DNA of 44,113 nucleotides, from the IMG/VR virus record IMGVR_UViG_3300043775_003604, positions 1 through 44,113 of that record; one strand, 5' to 3'. This DNA comes from a virus. Positions within the stretch are counted from its first letter, which is position 1; each line of letters opens with the position of its first letter. A program made the position numbers and the translations under genes. Shown here piece after piece: positions 1 to 7,913 of this stretch. The notes under the pieces are model-generated. The model saw only the letters and a list, made by a program, of their open reading frames with translations, was not told where the DNA came from and did no database searches.

Positions 1-1
1 T

Positions 2-355
2 ACTAGTGGTACCTCAGGAATAAACGGGACTTCAGGAACTAGCGGTATCAATGGAACATCGGGTACGAGTGGTATTAACGGAACTAGCGGTACTTCAGGA
101 ATAAACGGGACTTCTGGAACTAGTGGAATTAACGGTACTTCAGGTACTAGTGGAACATCAGGTAGAAATGGTACTAGCGGTACTTCAGGTATAAATGGTA
201 CTTCAGGTACGAGTGGAATAAATGGAACTAGTGGTACTTCAGGAACTAGCGGAAGTAGTGGTACCAGCGGTACTTCAGGAACTAGTGGTAGAAATGGTAC
301 TTCAGGAACTAGCGGAAGTAGTGGAACATCAGGAACTAGCGGAAGTAGTGGGTTA
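2..355 (+). repeat. Tandem repeat DNA encoding GTSG units
   Basis: Near-identical 9 to 18 base units built from ggtacttcagga, actagcgg and ataaacgg recur in frame. Unit order varies (GTSG, GING, GRNG, GSSG). Synonymous codons differ between copies, so the repeat is maintained at protein level, but the DNA is similar enough for slippage or recombination in multiples of 3. The array continues upstream of the window. Confidence 0.85.
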
Positions 356-1777
356 GGTACTATATTAAATAACGTTAATAACTACGTATTAACTGCAACG
401 GGAACATCAGGGGTTATTAATGGTGAATCTAATTTTACTTTTGATGGTGATACTGCACTAATAACAAATACAAATGCAACTGGAGACGAAACAGGATTAC
501 AAATTACTGTATCAAGTAATTCTAATTTTACAAAAATAGGTACTAAAAACATAATTAACACAACAGGGTCAACGATATATGGTACTTTTAATCAGATAAA
601 TGCAAGTGCGTCAAACACGACATATGGTTTTTATTCAGAATTTAAAGGTAGTACCGGTGATCAGATTGGGTTTTATAGTATATTAAATACTGCACTACCT
701 TCGGATAACAAATACGGGTTATACACTAACATTTCATCAAATGCTGGTGCTAGTTATGGGACATACACAACAATTGCAGGATCTGCATCGACAAATTACG
801 GTCACTTTACATATTTGAATGCAAGTGCATCCACAAATAATGATAATATTGGGTATTATGTAGAATCGGGACCAAACTCAAAAGTAGGTTCGGCAACAGA
901 CAGCCACTACGGGTTTGTTGCGAATATGTCTGGATCTACTACCGGTAGTAACTATGGAGGTACGTTTATTACTACGTCATCCGGAACAACCAATAACTAC
1001 GGAATTGCTATACAATCTCAAGGGGCTGCATCTAATAACTATAGCATCTACACTATTAATGGTACTGCTTTGTTTAATTTCCTTGCTGATCCTAATTCCG
1101 ATTTCCAAGTTAAATCGGATACTCAGGCGAATATGCTTTTTGTTGATTCTTCAGCAAATTCGGTGGGTATTGCTCAAGGAACACCAACGGCAAATTTACA
1201 CATTGGTGCAGGAAGTACTACACAACCACCATTAAAATTAACATCAGGGTCACTTACTACAACACCAGAAACAGGAGCTATTGAATACCTCAATGATATT
1301 TTATATTTTTCCAACACTGAAGGTAGACACCAAATATGGGGCGGAGATTTAAATAGACAAACCGATGATCCTACATTTGTTAGTAATACTACATATCAAA
1401 ATTTAGGTAATATGACAGTAAGTTTTAGTGCTGGTAGTCTTTATGAGATAGAAATATATGGTAGATTAACTGCCGGTGCAGGTGGCGCTAAACTAAGAAT
1501 AGTTAATTCAGGGGGTACTTATACTAGAATTGATTTGAACACTCAATATACAGTAAATGGGGCCGCATCTTCAGTAGTATTAACTACAGGTGGAGGTACT
1601 TTTGCGGCCAATGAATTTGCATCTAATACTACCGGTGTTGCAATATATCAAATAAAAGGGATTTTAGAAGTTGCGACAGATGCGACGATATGGGTTCAAG
1701 GAGCGGCAAACAGTGTAAATGCTGCGACCACACAATTTTGGAGAAATAGTTTTATAAAAATCACAAATTTAAGTTAA
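2..1777 (+). CDS. Tail-fibre-like protein, 5'-truncated, with GTSG repeats
   Basis: The reading frame is open from base 2, so the N-terminus lies outside the window; the first in-frame ATG at 815 is internal. The first ~118 visible residues are almost pure collagen-like Gly-X-Ser/Thr repeats (GTSGTSGING, GTSGRNG, GSSGTSG). From about 560 to 1065 there follows a series of short repeats centred on YG-aromatic motifs (YGFYS, IGFYS, YGLYT, YGTYT, YGHFT, IGYYV, YGFVA), about 14-19 residues apart, which suggests a beta-helix or beta-prism shaft. The last ~140 residues look like a globular beta-rich tip, with no peptidase S74 chaperone signature that I can see. The architecture of repeat shaft plus tip fits a receptor-binding fibre. 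The downstream glycosyltransferase with a TibC-like domain suggests that the Thr/Ser-rich shaft may be glycosylated; that is inference. Confidence 0.75.
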   Translation, partial: TSGTSGINGTSGTSGINGTSGTSGINGTSGTSGINGTSGTSGINGTSGTSGTSGRNGTSGTSGINGTSGTSGINGTSGTSGTSGSSGTSGTSGTSGRNGTSGTSGSSGTSGTSGSSGLGTILNNVNNYVLTATGTSGVINGESNFTFDGDTALITNTNATGDETGLQITVSSNSNFTKIGTKNIINTTGSTIYGTFNQINASASNTTYGFYSEFKGSTGDQIGFYSILNTALPSDNKYGLYTNISSNAGASYGTYTTIAGSASTNYGHFTYLNASASTNNDNIGYYVESGPNSKVGSATDSHYGFVANMSGSTTGSNYGGTFITTSSGTTNNYGIAIQSQGAASNNYSIYTINGTALFNFLADPNSDFQVKSDTQANMLFVDSSANSVGIAQGTPTANLHIGAGSTTQPPLKLTSGSLTTTPETGAIEYLNDILYFSNTEGRHQIWGGDLNRQTDDPTFVSNTTYQNLGNMTVSFSAGSLYEIEIYGRLTAGAGGAKLRIVNSGGTYTRIDLNTQYTVNGAASSVVLTTGGGTFAANEFASNTTGVAIYQIKGILEVATDATIWVQGAANSVNAATTQFWRNSFIKITNLS

Positions 1778-1782
1778 TAATT

Positions 1783-2043
1783 ATGGCAAAAGAAATACAA
1801 CTAAACGGAACACAAAATGTAACTGTTGTTACAAGAGAAGAAGTAATTATTGAGACAAATAGGCTTAATATCATATCAATAACTGATGACGGTAAAAAAG
1901 TTTACTGTAAAGTGTCATTTTTTCACACGTCAGGTTTAAAAAGAGATTTAATATTGTGGGAAGGACAAGAATATCTAAACATTGGTAATTGGACAGATCT
2001 TGATGTTGAAAATAGAGTAAAAGAACTTTTAAACGTAACTTAA
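1783..2043 (+). CDS. Small hypothetical protein after the tail fibre
   Basis: 86 residues, starting 5 bases after the fibre stop codon (taataattATG), so it is very likely co-transcribed and co-translated with it. The composition is that of a soluble beta-rich protein, with no signal peptide, membrane segment or motif that I recognise. Its position suggests a small virion protein or a fibre assembly/attachment factor, as small genes after phage fibres often are; this is inferred from context only. It is followed by a T-rich stretch at 2045-2060 with no hairpin. Confidence 0.6.
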   Translation: MAKEIQLNGTQNVTVVTREEVIIETNRLNIISITDDGKKVYCKVSFFHTSGLKRDLILWEGQEYLNIGNWTDLDVENRVKELLNVT

Positions 2044-2082
2044 TTATTTTTTTTTTTATTTAGTTTATTATATTTTTTCTAT

Positions 2083-5000
2083 ATGGAAAAATATGAAAAA
2101 TCTTATGTTTTTTATGCTACAGAATCTTATTTTGATATTGCAAAAAAATCAATTGAGTCGGTAAGAAATTATTCCGATTTACCAATTTATCTTTATTTAT
2201 TAAATTCAGATTTAAAATTAGATCTTGAAAATGTTTTCACAATCAGATGGAATTGTGATATAACAATTGATGATAATATGTATGAAGTTTTTGAAAATAA
2301 AAACTTTTACATAAATAGAAGAAATAAAAACATGTACAATCTTCTAATTCAAAGACCTTCAATTGTTAAACACTGTCTTGAATATTACTCAAATACTGTT
2401 TGTTATATTGATTGTGACTCAATTGCGACTCCTTATGTTGATAAAATATTTGATTTTTTTGATCCATCCTCCACATACCCCTATTTTACGCAAGGTGTTT
2501 ACGAATATTTAAATTTTTATGAAAGAGGTGGATTACCAATTGATGAAGAATCAACAAATACTGTGGAATATAATTTATGTCAGTTGTTAAATACAGATCA
2601 AAAAAATAGAAACACATATAGACAAACAGGATATTTTGTTTCAAATAAAAATTGCATTTCATTTTTAAATGAATGGATAGAAACCTGCAATCACCCAAAG
2701 ATTTTAGAAAACCCTGAGTATTATGCGCCCTTTCACGAAGAAACAGTTATGAATGTTTTACTTTGGAAAAATAACTTTCAAAAAGGTCTTCCTTACATTT
2801 ATGTTAATGGATCAATAGAAAGAGTTGATGAAATATATAATAAAATAAAATTTAATGGAGAAGATAATCTCGTATCAGATCTATATAAAATTCCTAAAAC
2901 AAAAGAAACCCTTTTATTTTTTCATGGAGAAAAAAGAATTAACGTTATGGAACAAATGATAAAAAGTATTGAAAAAAATTATAAAACAAAAATCTTGTTT
3001 TTAGCCCCTCACCTATCCACAGGAGGTATGCCATCATTTTTACTTAAAAGAATTGAAGAACTTTTAAAATTTGAAAAGGATATTGAAATATTTGTTTGTG
3101 AGTATTCTTTTTATGGTGATGCGTATGTGGTACAAAGAAATAAAATAATAGATCTAATTGGAAAAGATCACTTTTTTGAACTTGGATCAAATAAAGATAA
3201 TTTATTAAATATTATAAAAGAAAATAATATTGATATTTTACACATTGACGAAAATGTAGAAATGTTAAATGAACCAATGTCTGAGTTAACATTAAGACAA
3301 CTATATTCTGATGATAGGTCTTGGAGAATAATTGAAACTTGTCATAATACTTGGTTTGATGCAAATAATAATAAAAGGTATAATCCTGATGGTTATATAT
3401 TTTGTACTCCTTGGCATAAAGAAAATACCTACTCAACATTATCTTCACCAAACACAACAATAGAGTTTCCAATAGAAAATAAAGTCCCTACAACTGATCA
3501 AAAAGAAGAAACAAAAAAATTATTAGGATTTGATCTTGATAAAATCAATGTAGTAAATGTTGGGTTATGGACAAGAGGAAAAAATCAAGGTGAGATGGTT
3601 GAAGTTGCAAAACTTTTAGAAAAAACAAACCCTGAAATTATATTTCATTTTATTGGAAACCAAGCAGTTAATTTTCAAGATTATTGGGAACCGATAATGT
3701 CTGACATCCCATCAAATGTTAGAATATGGGGAGAAAGAAATGATGTTGAATTATTTTTGACGGCAGCAGATCTTATGATGTTTAATTCAACATTGGAGTG
3801 TAATCCCCTGGTTGTAAAAGAATCAATTTCACACGGACTCAAAATTATTGCAAGACCATTGGATCAATATATGGGAATTTATGATGATTATATTTTTCCA
3901 ATTAAAAATAATAATGTAAATGATATTAAAGACATACTTTTAGAAGTTATAAATTCTGATAACAAATATGGTCATGTTTATTACTACGAAGACCAATTTT
4001 CAAAAAAACATATGGAATTTTATAAAAAGGTTTTATTGGATAAACCTATGAATCAAATAAAAAAACAAAATAATATTCAAATAATACATCATTTTGTTGA
4101 AAATCCTTTTATTGAAATTAGAGGAGAAAGTAATTCAAATTATATAATTAAAGTATATGATGAAACGGATCTTTGTATTTATCAAAACACAATTAAGTCA
4201 AACCATTGGGTTAAATTACATAGACAATATTACACAAAATGGAGAACTGAAATATATGAAGATGGTAATTTAATTTATAATGAAACATTAAACTTAAAAG
4301 ATAAAAGAGTTTATATTTCTTTTGAAAGTAGATCGTTAGGTGATACCTTATCTTGGATGCCATATGTTGAAGAGTTTAGAAAAACTCACGAATGTAAAGT
4401 TATCCTTTCAACGTTTTTAAATGATTTATTATCTGATGAATACCCTGAAATTGAATTTGTAAAACCGACAACAGTTATAAATAATTTATACGCTCTTTAT
4501 AGAATAGGATGGTTTTACACACCAGAAGGAAAAGTTGATACTAGTAGACATCCGTATGATCCAAAATCACAACCCCTTCAAAAAACTGCGTCTGATATAT
4601 TAGGATTAGAATTTAAAGAAATAAAACCAAAGTTAAAATATCCAAATCTTACAAAAAAGAAAAAGGTGGGTATTGGGATTCACGGAACCACACAATCAAA
4701 GTATTGGAATAACCCTGATGGTTGGCAAGAAGTTGTTAATTATTTAACTTGGGAAGGTTATGAAGTTGTAATATATTCAAAAGAAGAAAATGGGTATATG
4801 GGAAATCATCATCCATATGGTGCAACAAAATTTAAAGAAGGTTCATTAAAAAATCTTATTTATGATATGGCAACTTGTGAATTTTTCATTGGTATTGGAT
4901 CAGGACTTTCTTGGCTTGCTTGGTCTATTGATTTACCTGTTGTTTTAATTTCAGGGTTTAGTCATAAATGGACTGAAACACAAACAAATACTTATCGTGT

Positions 5001-5187
5001 TATAAATGAAAATGTTTGCCACGGATGTTTTAATATGTGTCGATTGGATGCGGGTGATTGGAATTGGTGTCCGATGTTAAAAGACACTAACAGGATGTTT
5101 GAATGTACAAAATCAATAACATCCGATATGGTGATAAAACAGATAAAAAAAATAAAGGAGAATAGTTTAGAACTATCCTCCTTTTAA
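2083..5187 (+). CDS. Three-domain glycosyltransferase (GT-A + GT4-like + TibC/Aah-like heptosyltransferase)
   Basis: 1034 residues in three blocks. Residues ~1-290 look like a GT-A nucleotide-sugar transferase, with a DxD motif in YIDCDS (D110, D112). Residues ~300-650 look like a GT-B, GT4-family domain (FLAPHLSTGGMPSFLLKR at its start, later NVGLWTRGKNQGEM, and the ECNPLVVKES acidic motif). Residues ~690-1034 resemble the bacterial autotransporter heptosyltransferase family (Aah/TibC; GT9-like fold): FIGIGSGLSWLAWS, PVVLISGFSHKWTE, and a Cys cluster CHGCFNMC...WNWCP...FEC that matches the iron-finger region of TibC. TibC-type enzymes O-glycosylate Ser on repetitive beta-helical autotransporters. 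The gene lies 40 bases after the fibre operon on the same strand, so the fibre is the obvious candidate acceptor. The donor sugar cannot be read from sequence. Fusion of three transferases in one chain suggests stepwise synthesis of a short glycan. Confidence 0.85.
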   Translation: MEKYEKSYVFYATESYFDIAKKSIESVRNYSDLPIYLYLLNSDLKLDLENVFTIRWNCDITIDDNMYEVFENKNFYINRRNKNMYNLLIQRPSIVKHCLEYYSNTVCYIDCDSIATPYVDKIFDFFDPSSTYPYFTQGVYEYLNFYERGGLPIDEESTNTVEYNLCQLLNTDQKNRNTYRQTGYFVSNKNCISFLNEWIETCNHPKILENPEYYAPFHEETVMNVLLWKNNFQKGLPYIYVNGSIERVDEIYNKIKFNGEDNLVSDLYKIPKTKETLLFFHGEKRINVMEQMIKSIEKNYKTKILFLAPHLSTGGMPSFLLKRIEELLKFEKDIEIFVCEYSFYGDAYVVQRNKIIDLIGKDHFFELGSNKDNLLNIIKENNIDILHIDENVEMLNEPMSELTLRQLYSDDRSWRIIETCHNTWFDANNNKRYNPDGYIFCTPWHKENTYSTLSSPNTTIEFPIENKVPTTDQKEETKKLLGFDLDKINVVNVGLWTRGKNQGEMVEVAKLLEKTNPEIIFHFIGNQAVNFQDYWEPIMSDIPSNVRIWGERNDVELFLTAADLMMFNSTLECNPLVVKESISHGLKIIARPLDQYMGIYDDYIFPIKNNNVNDIKDILLEVINSDNKYGHVYYYEDQFSKKHMEFYKKVLLDKPMNQIKKQNNIQIIHHFVENPFIEIRGESNSNYIIKVYDETDLCIYQNTIKSNHWVKLHRQYYTKWRTEIYEDGNLIYNETLNLKDKRVYISFESRSLGDTLSWMPYVEEFRKTHECKVILSTFLNDLLSDEYPEIEFVKPTTVINNLYALYRIGWFYTPEGKVDTSRHPYDPKSQPLQKTASDILGLEFKEIKPKLKYPNLTKKKKVGIGIHGTTQSKYWNNPDGWQEVVNYLTWEGYEVVIYSKEENGYMGNHHPYGATKFKEGSLKNLIYDMATCEFFIGIGSGLSWLAWSIDLPVVLISGFSHKWTETQTNTYRVINENVCHGCFNMCRLDAGDWNWCPMLKDTNRMFECTKSITSDMVIKQIKKIKENSLELSSF

Positions 5188-5317
5188 TTGGTGGAGAAGC
5201 GGGGCTCCGACTCCCCGGTCCAGCTCGTTTTGTCTAACAGACACCTACACGCTTAGGTTGGTATTTTCTAATACCCCAAAATAGATAGTTTTTTCAAATC
5301 CGAACTAACAAACAGAT

Positions 5318-5349
5318 ATAGTCAAATAACCCCCTGACTATTAGGGGTT
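5318..5349 (-). other. tmRNA pseudoknot
   Basis: On the minus strand AACCCC (5349-5344) pairs with GGGGTT (5333-5328), and ATAGTCA in its loop (5341-5335) pairs with TGACTAT (5324-5318). The two interleaved perfect stems form an H-type pseudoknot, as expected downstream of the tag in tmRNA. Confidence 0.85.
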
Positions 5350-5436
5350 TGTTTCTTTTCGGGTAGAAACCACACCTTTGTAGGGACTTCTGTTGCTAGG
5401 TTATATGTCCACCGACCCCCCGTTTCCGTACTTATC

Positions 5437-5502
5437 TTAAGCTACAGTAACTTCTTGAGTTGAGATTAGTCCCAAAGTCTCAAGGTTGTTTAGCACATTG
5501 CC
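5437..5502 (-). other. tmRNA tag reading frame (unusually long)
   Basis: Reading from the probable resume codon GGC (5502-5500), preceded by ACAATT as in Bacteroidota tmRNAs, gives a 21-residue tag that begins GNVLNNLE and ends STQEVTVA before TAA. Typical Bacteroidota tags are about 9-10 residues and end in ALAA. The resume codon is inferred by analogy. The frame is open from well upstream, so the start could differ, but the GTAGCTTAA end is characteristic. A stem CTTGAG/CTCAAG lies inside the tag region. Confidence 0.65.
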
Positions 5503-5663
5503 AATTGTTTTGTGAATCAGTTTTTAACGAGATTAATTCAGTCCCGACGTGCTTCTATTATTCAACCAACGCCTGTCAAATCCAATACTTCCCCATATAT
5601 CTTAAATGACACTTATCAAAGAACTCTTTTGTAAAGATAATACATTTATTTTAAATAACAAAT

Positions 5664-5671
5664 ATATTTAT
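5664..5671 (+). promoter_or_regulatory. ATATTTAT late-promoter-like motif
   Basis: Lies 6 bases before ATG 5678. Together with the loss of any good context at the earlier ATG 5606, it supports the start at 5678. Confidence 0.5.
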
Positions 5672-5677
5672 ATAAAT

Positions 5678-6832
5678 ATGATAAGAAAAAAATTTATATT
5701 TGAAAATGAAGAAAAAGTGGAAGAAAAAAACGACTTTCAAAAAATTCTTGATTTGAATAAAAAAAGAGTTCATCCCTATGAGGTTGAATTTGTTGATTCA
5801 AAAGGAAACGATTATTCAAAATTTATTGAAATAACCCAAAGCGGTATTTTATTTACTTTTGATGGGTTAAAAGATTATTTGGGATTCTTTTTTCCTAATA
5901 CATACGGTGAGGAGAACTCCGATGGTGAATATGAAGCGGGATATTATGAATCAATGTATAATAACAATTGGGACTATTATAGTGATTTTTCAGATAGAAA
6001 CTATGATGACTGGTCTGAAGGTTATATCACCGAATCTTTAATACAAAACCATTTAATGTTGGTTAAAGAACTTGCAAAATTAATTTCTCCCACAACATTT
6101 AGTTTAATAAAAAAAAATGATAAAACAGGTAAGTACGATTTAAAATCAGGTGAGGATGTAATAAAAGTAACCGCATTTTTAGAAACTCTTCAATTATCTG
6201 ATCGTTTGACAGAGATATATACAGAGGCTCAAGTTGAAGCAGTAACAGACGCAGTGAAAGATGGAATTAGTGATACATACTGCGATTGTTTAAAAGAATT
6301 TGGTATTGAAAGATATTCAACAAAATATTGCTTTTGGAAATATGAACTTGATTGGGGATCAGCAATTTTACTTTTTGCAAGATTTGGAACCGAGAATGAT
6401 AAACTTTTAGATTTATTATTTTATGCCATTGAAAAAAGTCCAAATATAAGACATCTTCCTGAATATTATGAACTACAATATAATTTTTGGGATAACGAAA
6501 AATTTGACTCTATTTGGGTTAGTAAAGTTGAAAAATTATTAGAGGATAAACTTGAAGAAATTTTATATGATGATGATTTAAAAAATGATCATTATGAGGT
6601 ATTAAGTAAAGTGTCGGAACTAGGAGGTATTGGAAGATGGTTATATACTAAAGATAAAAAATACCAAATACAAATAATGTATGTTGATGACTCAAATAAA
6701 ATAAGTTATAGAATTAGAAAAACAGGAGGTTATCAGTTTAATAGTGGAAAAACAGACATAGATACGTTAGTTAATATGTTTTATAATCATTTTCTATTTG
6801 ATCCTTTAAGTGAAGGATTACATATTAAGTAA
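5678..6832 (+). CDS. Hypothetical acidic phage protein
   Basis: 384 residues from ATG 5678. An earlier in-frame ATG at 5606 would add 24 residues that overlap the sequence in front of the tmRNA, and the ATATTTAT motif sits directly ahead of 5678, so I chose the later start. The protein is rich in Asp, Glu, Tyr and Trp (for example a stretch with NNWDYYSDFSDRNYDDW), predicted soluble, with no signal peptide or membrane span and no family I recognise. It is transcribed towards the peptidase gene and the two stop ends overlap by 15 bases. It sits between the tmRNA and the peptidase/ClpC genes, so a role in the same cassette is possible but not shown by the sequence. Confidence 0.7.
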   Translation: MIRKKFIFENEEKVEEKNDFQKILDLNKKRVHPYEVEFVDSKGNDYSKFIEITQSGILFTFDGLKDYLGFFFPNTYGEENSDGEYEAGYYESMYNNNWDYYSDFSDRNYDDWSEGYITESLIQNHLMLVKELAKLISPTTFSLIKKNDKTGKYDLKSGEDVIKVTAFLETLQLSDRLTEIYTEAQVEAVTDAVKDGISDTYCDCLKEFGIERYSTKYCFWKYELDWGSAILLFARFGTENDKLLDLLFYAIEKSPNIRHLPEYYELQYNFWDNEKFDSIWVSKVEKLLEDKLEEILYDDDLKNDHYEVLSKVSELGGIGRWLYTKDKKYQIQIMYVDDSNKISYRIRKTGGYQFNSGKTDIDTLVNMFYNHFLFDPLSEGLHIK

Positions 6833-7858
6833 TCTATTTTTAATTATTTCATATAGATCTGGTAAATCTTCATCAGAAACAAAAAACGGTACCCCATCAA
6901 TAGCATCAACCAAATATAAACCATCCTCATCTTCAACAACATCCATAGTTTGAAGTTGATATGTTTCTTCTTCATACTCATCATCTTGAAACTGCAAAAG
7001 TGAATTCATTACGGTTTGAGAATTATAAACAAGAGGTTTATATTCATATTTATATTTTTTAAGTCCCAAAGTTTCAACCATATTTTTTCCAATATTAATT
7101 GCATCTTCAACATCTTTAATTGAAATAAATTCTTGAGATGAGTGCATGTTATAGTACCCACAAGACATATTAATACAACATACGTCCGATTTCTTTTTTA
7201 ATTGAGAAATATCAGTATATGGGTGTGATTGGATAAGTACTTCCCCACCAAAACCGTTCTCAATAAGAGGTAATGTTTTTTGAAAAAACTCACTTTCTCT
7301 TTCAAAAAGTTGAACTCCCGAGCAAATTTCGGTAATTAAATGATTTCCTGGCGCATCATACTGAGTAATATAAGCAACATCTTTCAAAAACGATACGTCA
7401 CAATTGCTAGATCCGTGACAACCAGTTTCTTCAGAAACAAAAAGACCTATTTTTACTTTATCTAAACTTTTTAAAAGTTCAAGGCAAATAAAAATACCAC
7501 ATTTGTCATCACCACCAATTCCAGTTGGATTTCCATCTTCGGTGTATGCCTTTAAACACAAAACCTCTTGATCATCAAATTTTTTCCCAAAAGTATGTGG
7601 TCTAGAAAGATTTTCTTCTTTTACAATAATTTTATCTACTTTTTGGTGAACGGTGTCAGTATGTGCAATAAACATTGGGTAGAACTCTCCTTCGGAAAGT
7701 TCACCCTTTGTTGCATATATATTCATCATTTTGTCCCTGTAATAAGAAACACCTGGTATTCCATCAAGTTCATTACAAACAAATTCTACCATATCTTCTT
7801 CTTGATATGTTTTTGAAGAAACTGATAGTAGATCCTTGAACTTTTCTAAATTTGTCAT
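6818..7858 (-). CDS. M20-type zinc aminopeptidase (peptidase T-like)
   Basis: 346 residues from the ATG at 7858 (MTNLEKFKDLLSVSS); a longer start at 7897 adds 13 residues of poor quality. The co-catalytic metallopeptidase pattern is visible: AHTDTVH (H66, D68), GIGGDDKCG (D117/D118 bridging metal), VSEETGCHGS (general base E143 and E144), YDAPGN (D167) and a late NMHSSQEF for the last His. Family M20 enzymes of this type (PepT, aminotripeptidase) remove N-terminal residues from short peptides in the cytoplasm. The gene lies 56 bases downstream of the clpC-like gene on the same strand, so both are probably one transcript; the peptidase could finish what a Clp protease begins. A TATATTTG box upstream (around 7877-7884) fits the Bacteroidota -7 consensus. 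Confidence 0.85.
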   Translation of the reverse strand: MTNLEKFKDLLSVSSKTYQEEDMVEFVCNELDGIPGVSYYRDKMMNIYATKGELSEGEFYPMFIAHTDTVHQKVDKIIVKEENLSRPHTFGKKFDDQEVLCLKAYTEDGNPTGIGGDDKCGIFICLELLKSLDKVKIGLFVSEETGCHGSSNCDVSFLKDVAYITQYDAPGNHLITEICSGVQLFERESEFFQKTLPLIENGFGGEVLIQSHPYTDISQLKKKSDVCCINMSCGYYNMHSSQEFISIKDVEDAINIGKNMVETLGLKKYKYEYKPLVYNSQTVMNSLLQFQDDEYEEETYQLQTMDVVEDEDGLYLVDAIDGVPFFVSDEDLPDLYEIIKNRLLNM

Positions 7859-7913
7859 AATATTTGTTTTAAACAAATATAAGAATTTTTTCAACAATTA
7901 CAAAAAAATAATA

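Larger units (their letters stand above)
5189..5594 (-). ncRNA. ssrA: tmRNA (phage-encoded)
   Basis: 406 bases on the minus strand. The 5' end GGGGAAG (5594-5588) pairs with CTTCTCC (5199-5193) ahead of ACCA, giving a 7-bp acceptor stem with the G3-U pair that marks tmRNA for alanyl-tRNA synthetase. The 5' region continues with GGATTTGACAGG, the counterpart of the conserved GGATTCGACGGG, and then a GCACGTCGGG segment and CTCGTTAAAAAC as in other tmRNAs. A short tag frame ends in GTAGCTTAA (stop at 5437-5439). A classical pseudoknot is present at 5318-5349. The 3' part has CTAAGCGTGTAG and GGAC before the T-arm, as in known tmRNAs, and ends in an encoded CCA. In the cell it would bind SmpB, rescue stalled ribosomes and add the tag to nascent proteins. 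No smpB is visible here, so host SmpB is presumably used. The T-loop is odd (see findings). Confidence 0.93.

Noticed and set aside
2-355. Possible CRISPR array
   Set aside because: The units are in-frame coding repeats of 9-18 bases with no unique spacers of constant length.
2-1777. Diversity-generating retroelement acting on the fibre
   Set aside because: No reverse transcriptase, template repeat or adenine-biased variable region was seen in the window.
5189-5290. A tRNA gene ending in CCA on the minus strand
   Set aside because: The T-arm and acceptor 3' strand have no anticodon arm within tRNA distance; the matching 5' acceptor strand lies 400 bases away, which makes it tmRNA.
5606-5677. 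24-residue N-terminal extension of the 5678 gene
   Set aside because: It reads poorly as protein and runs up to the tmRNA 5' end, while the promoter-like motif is directly ahead of 5678.
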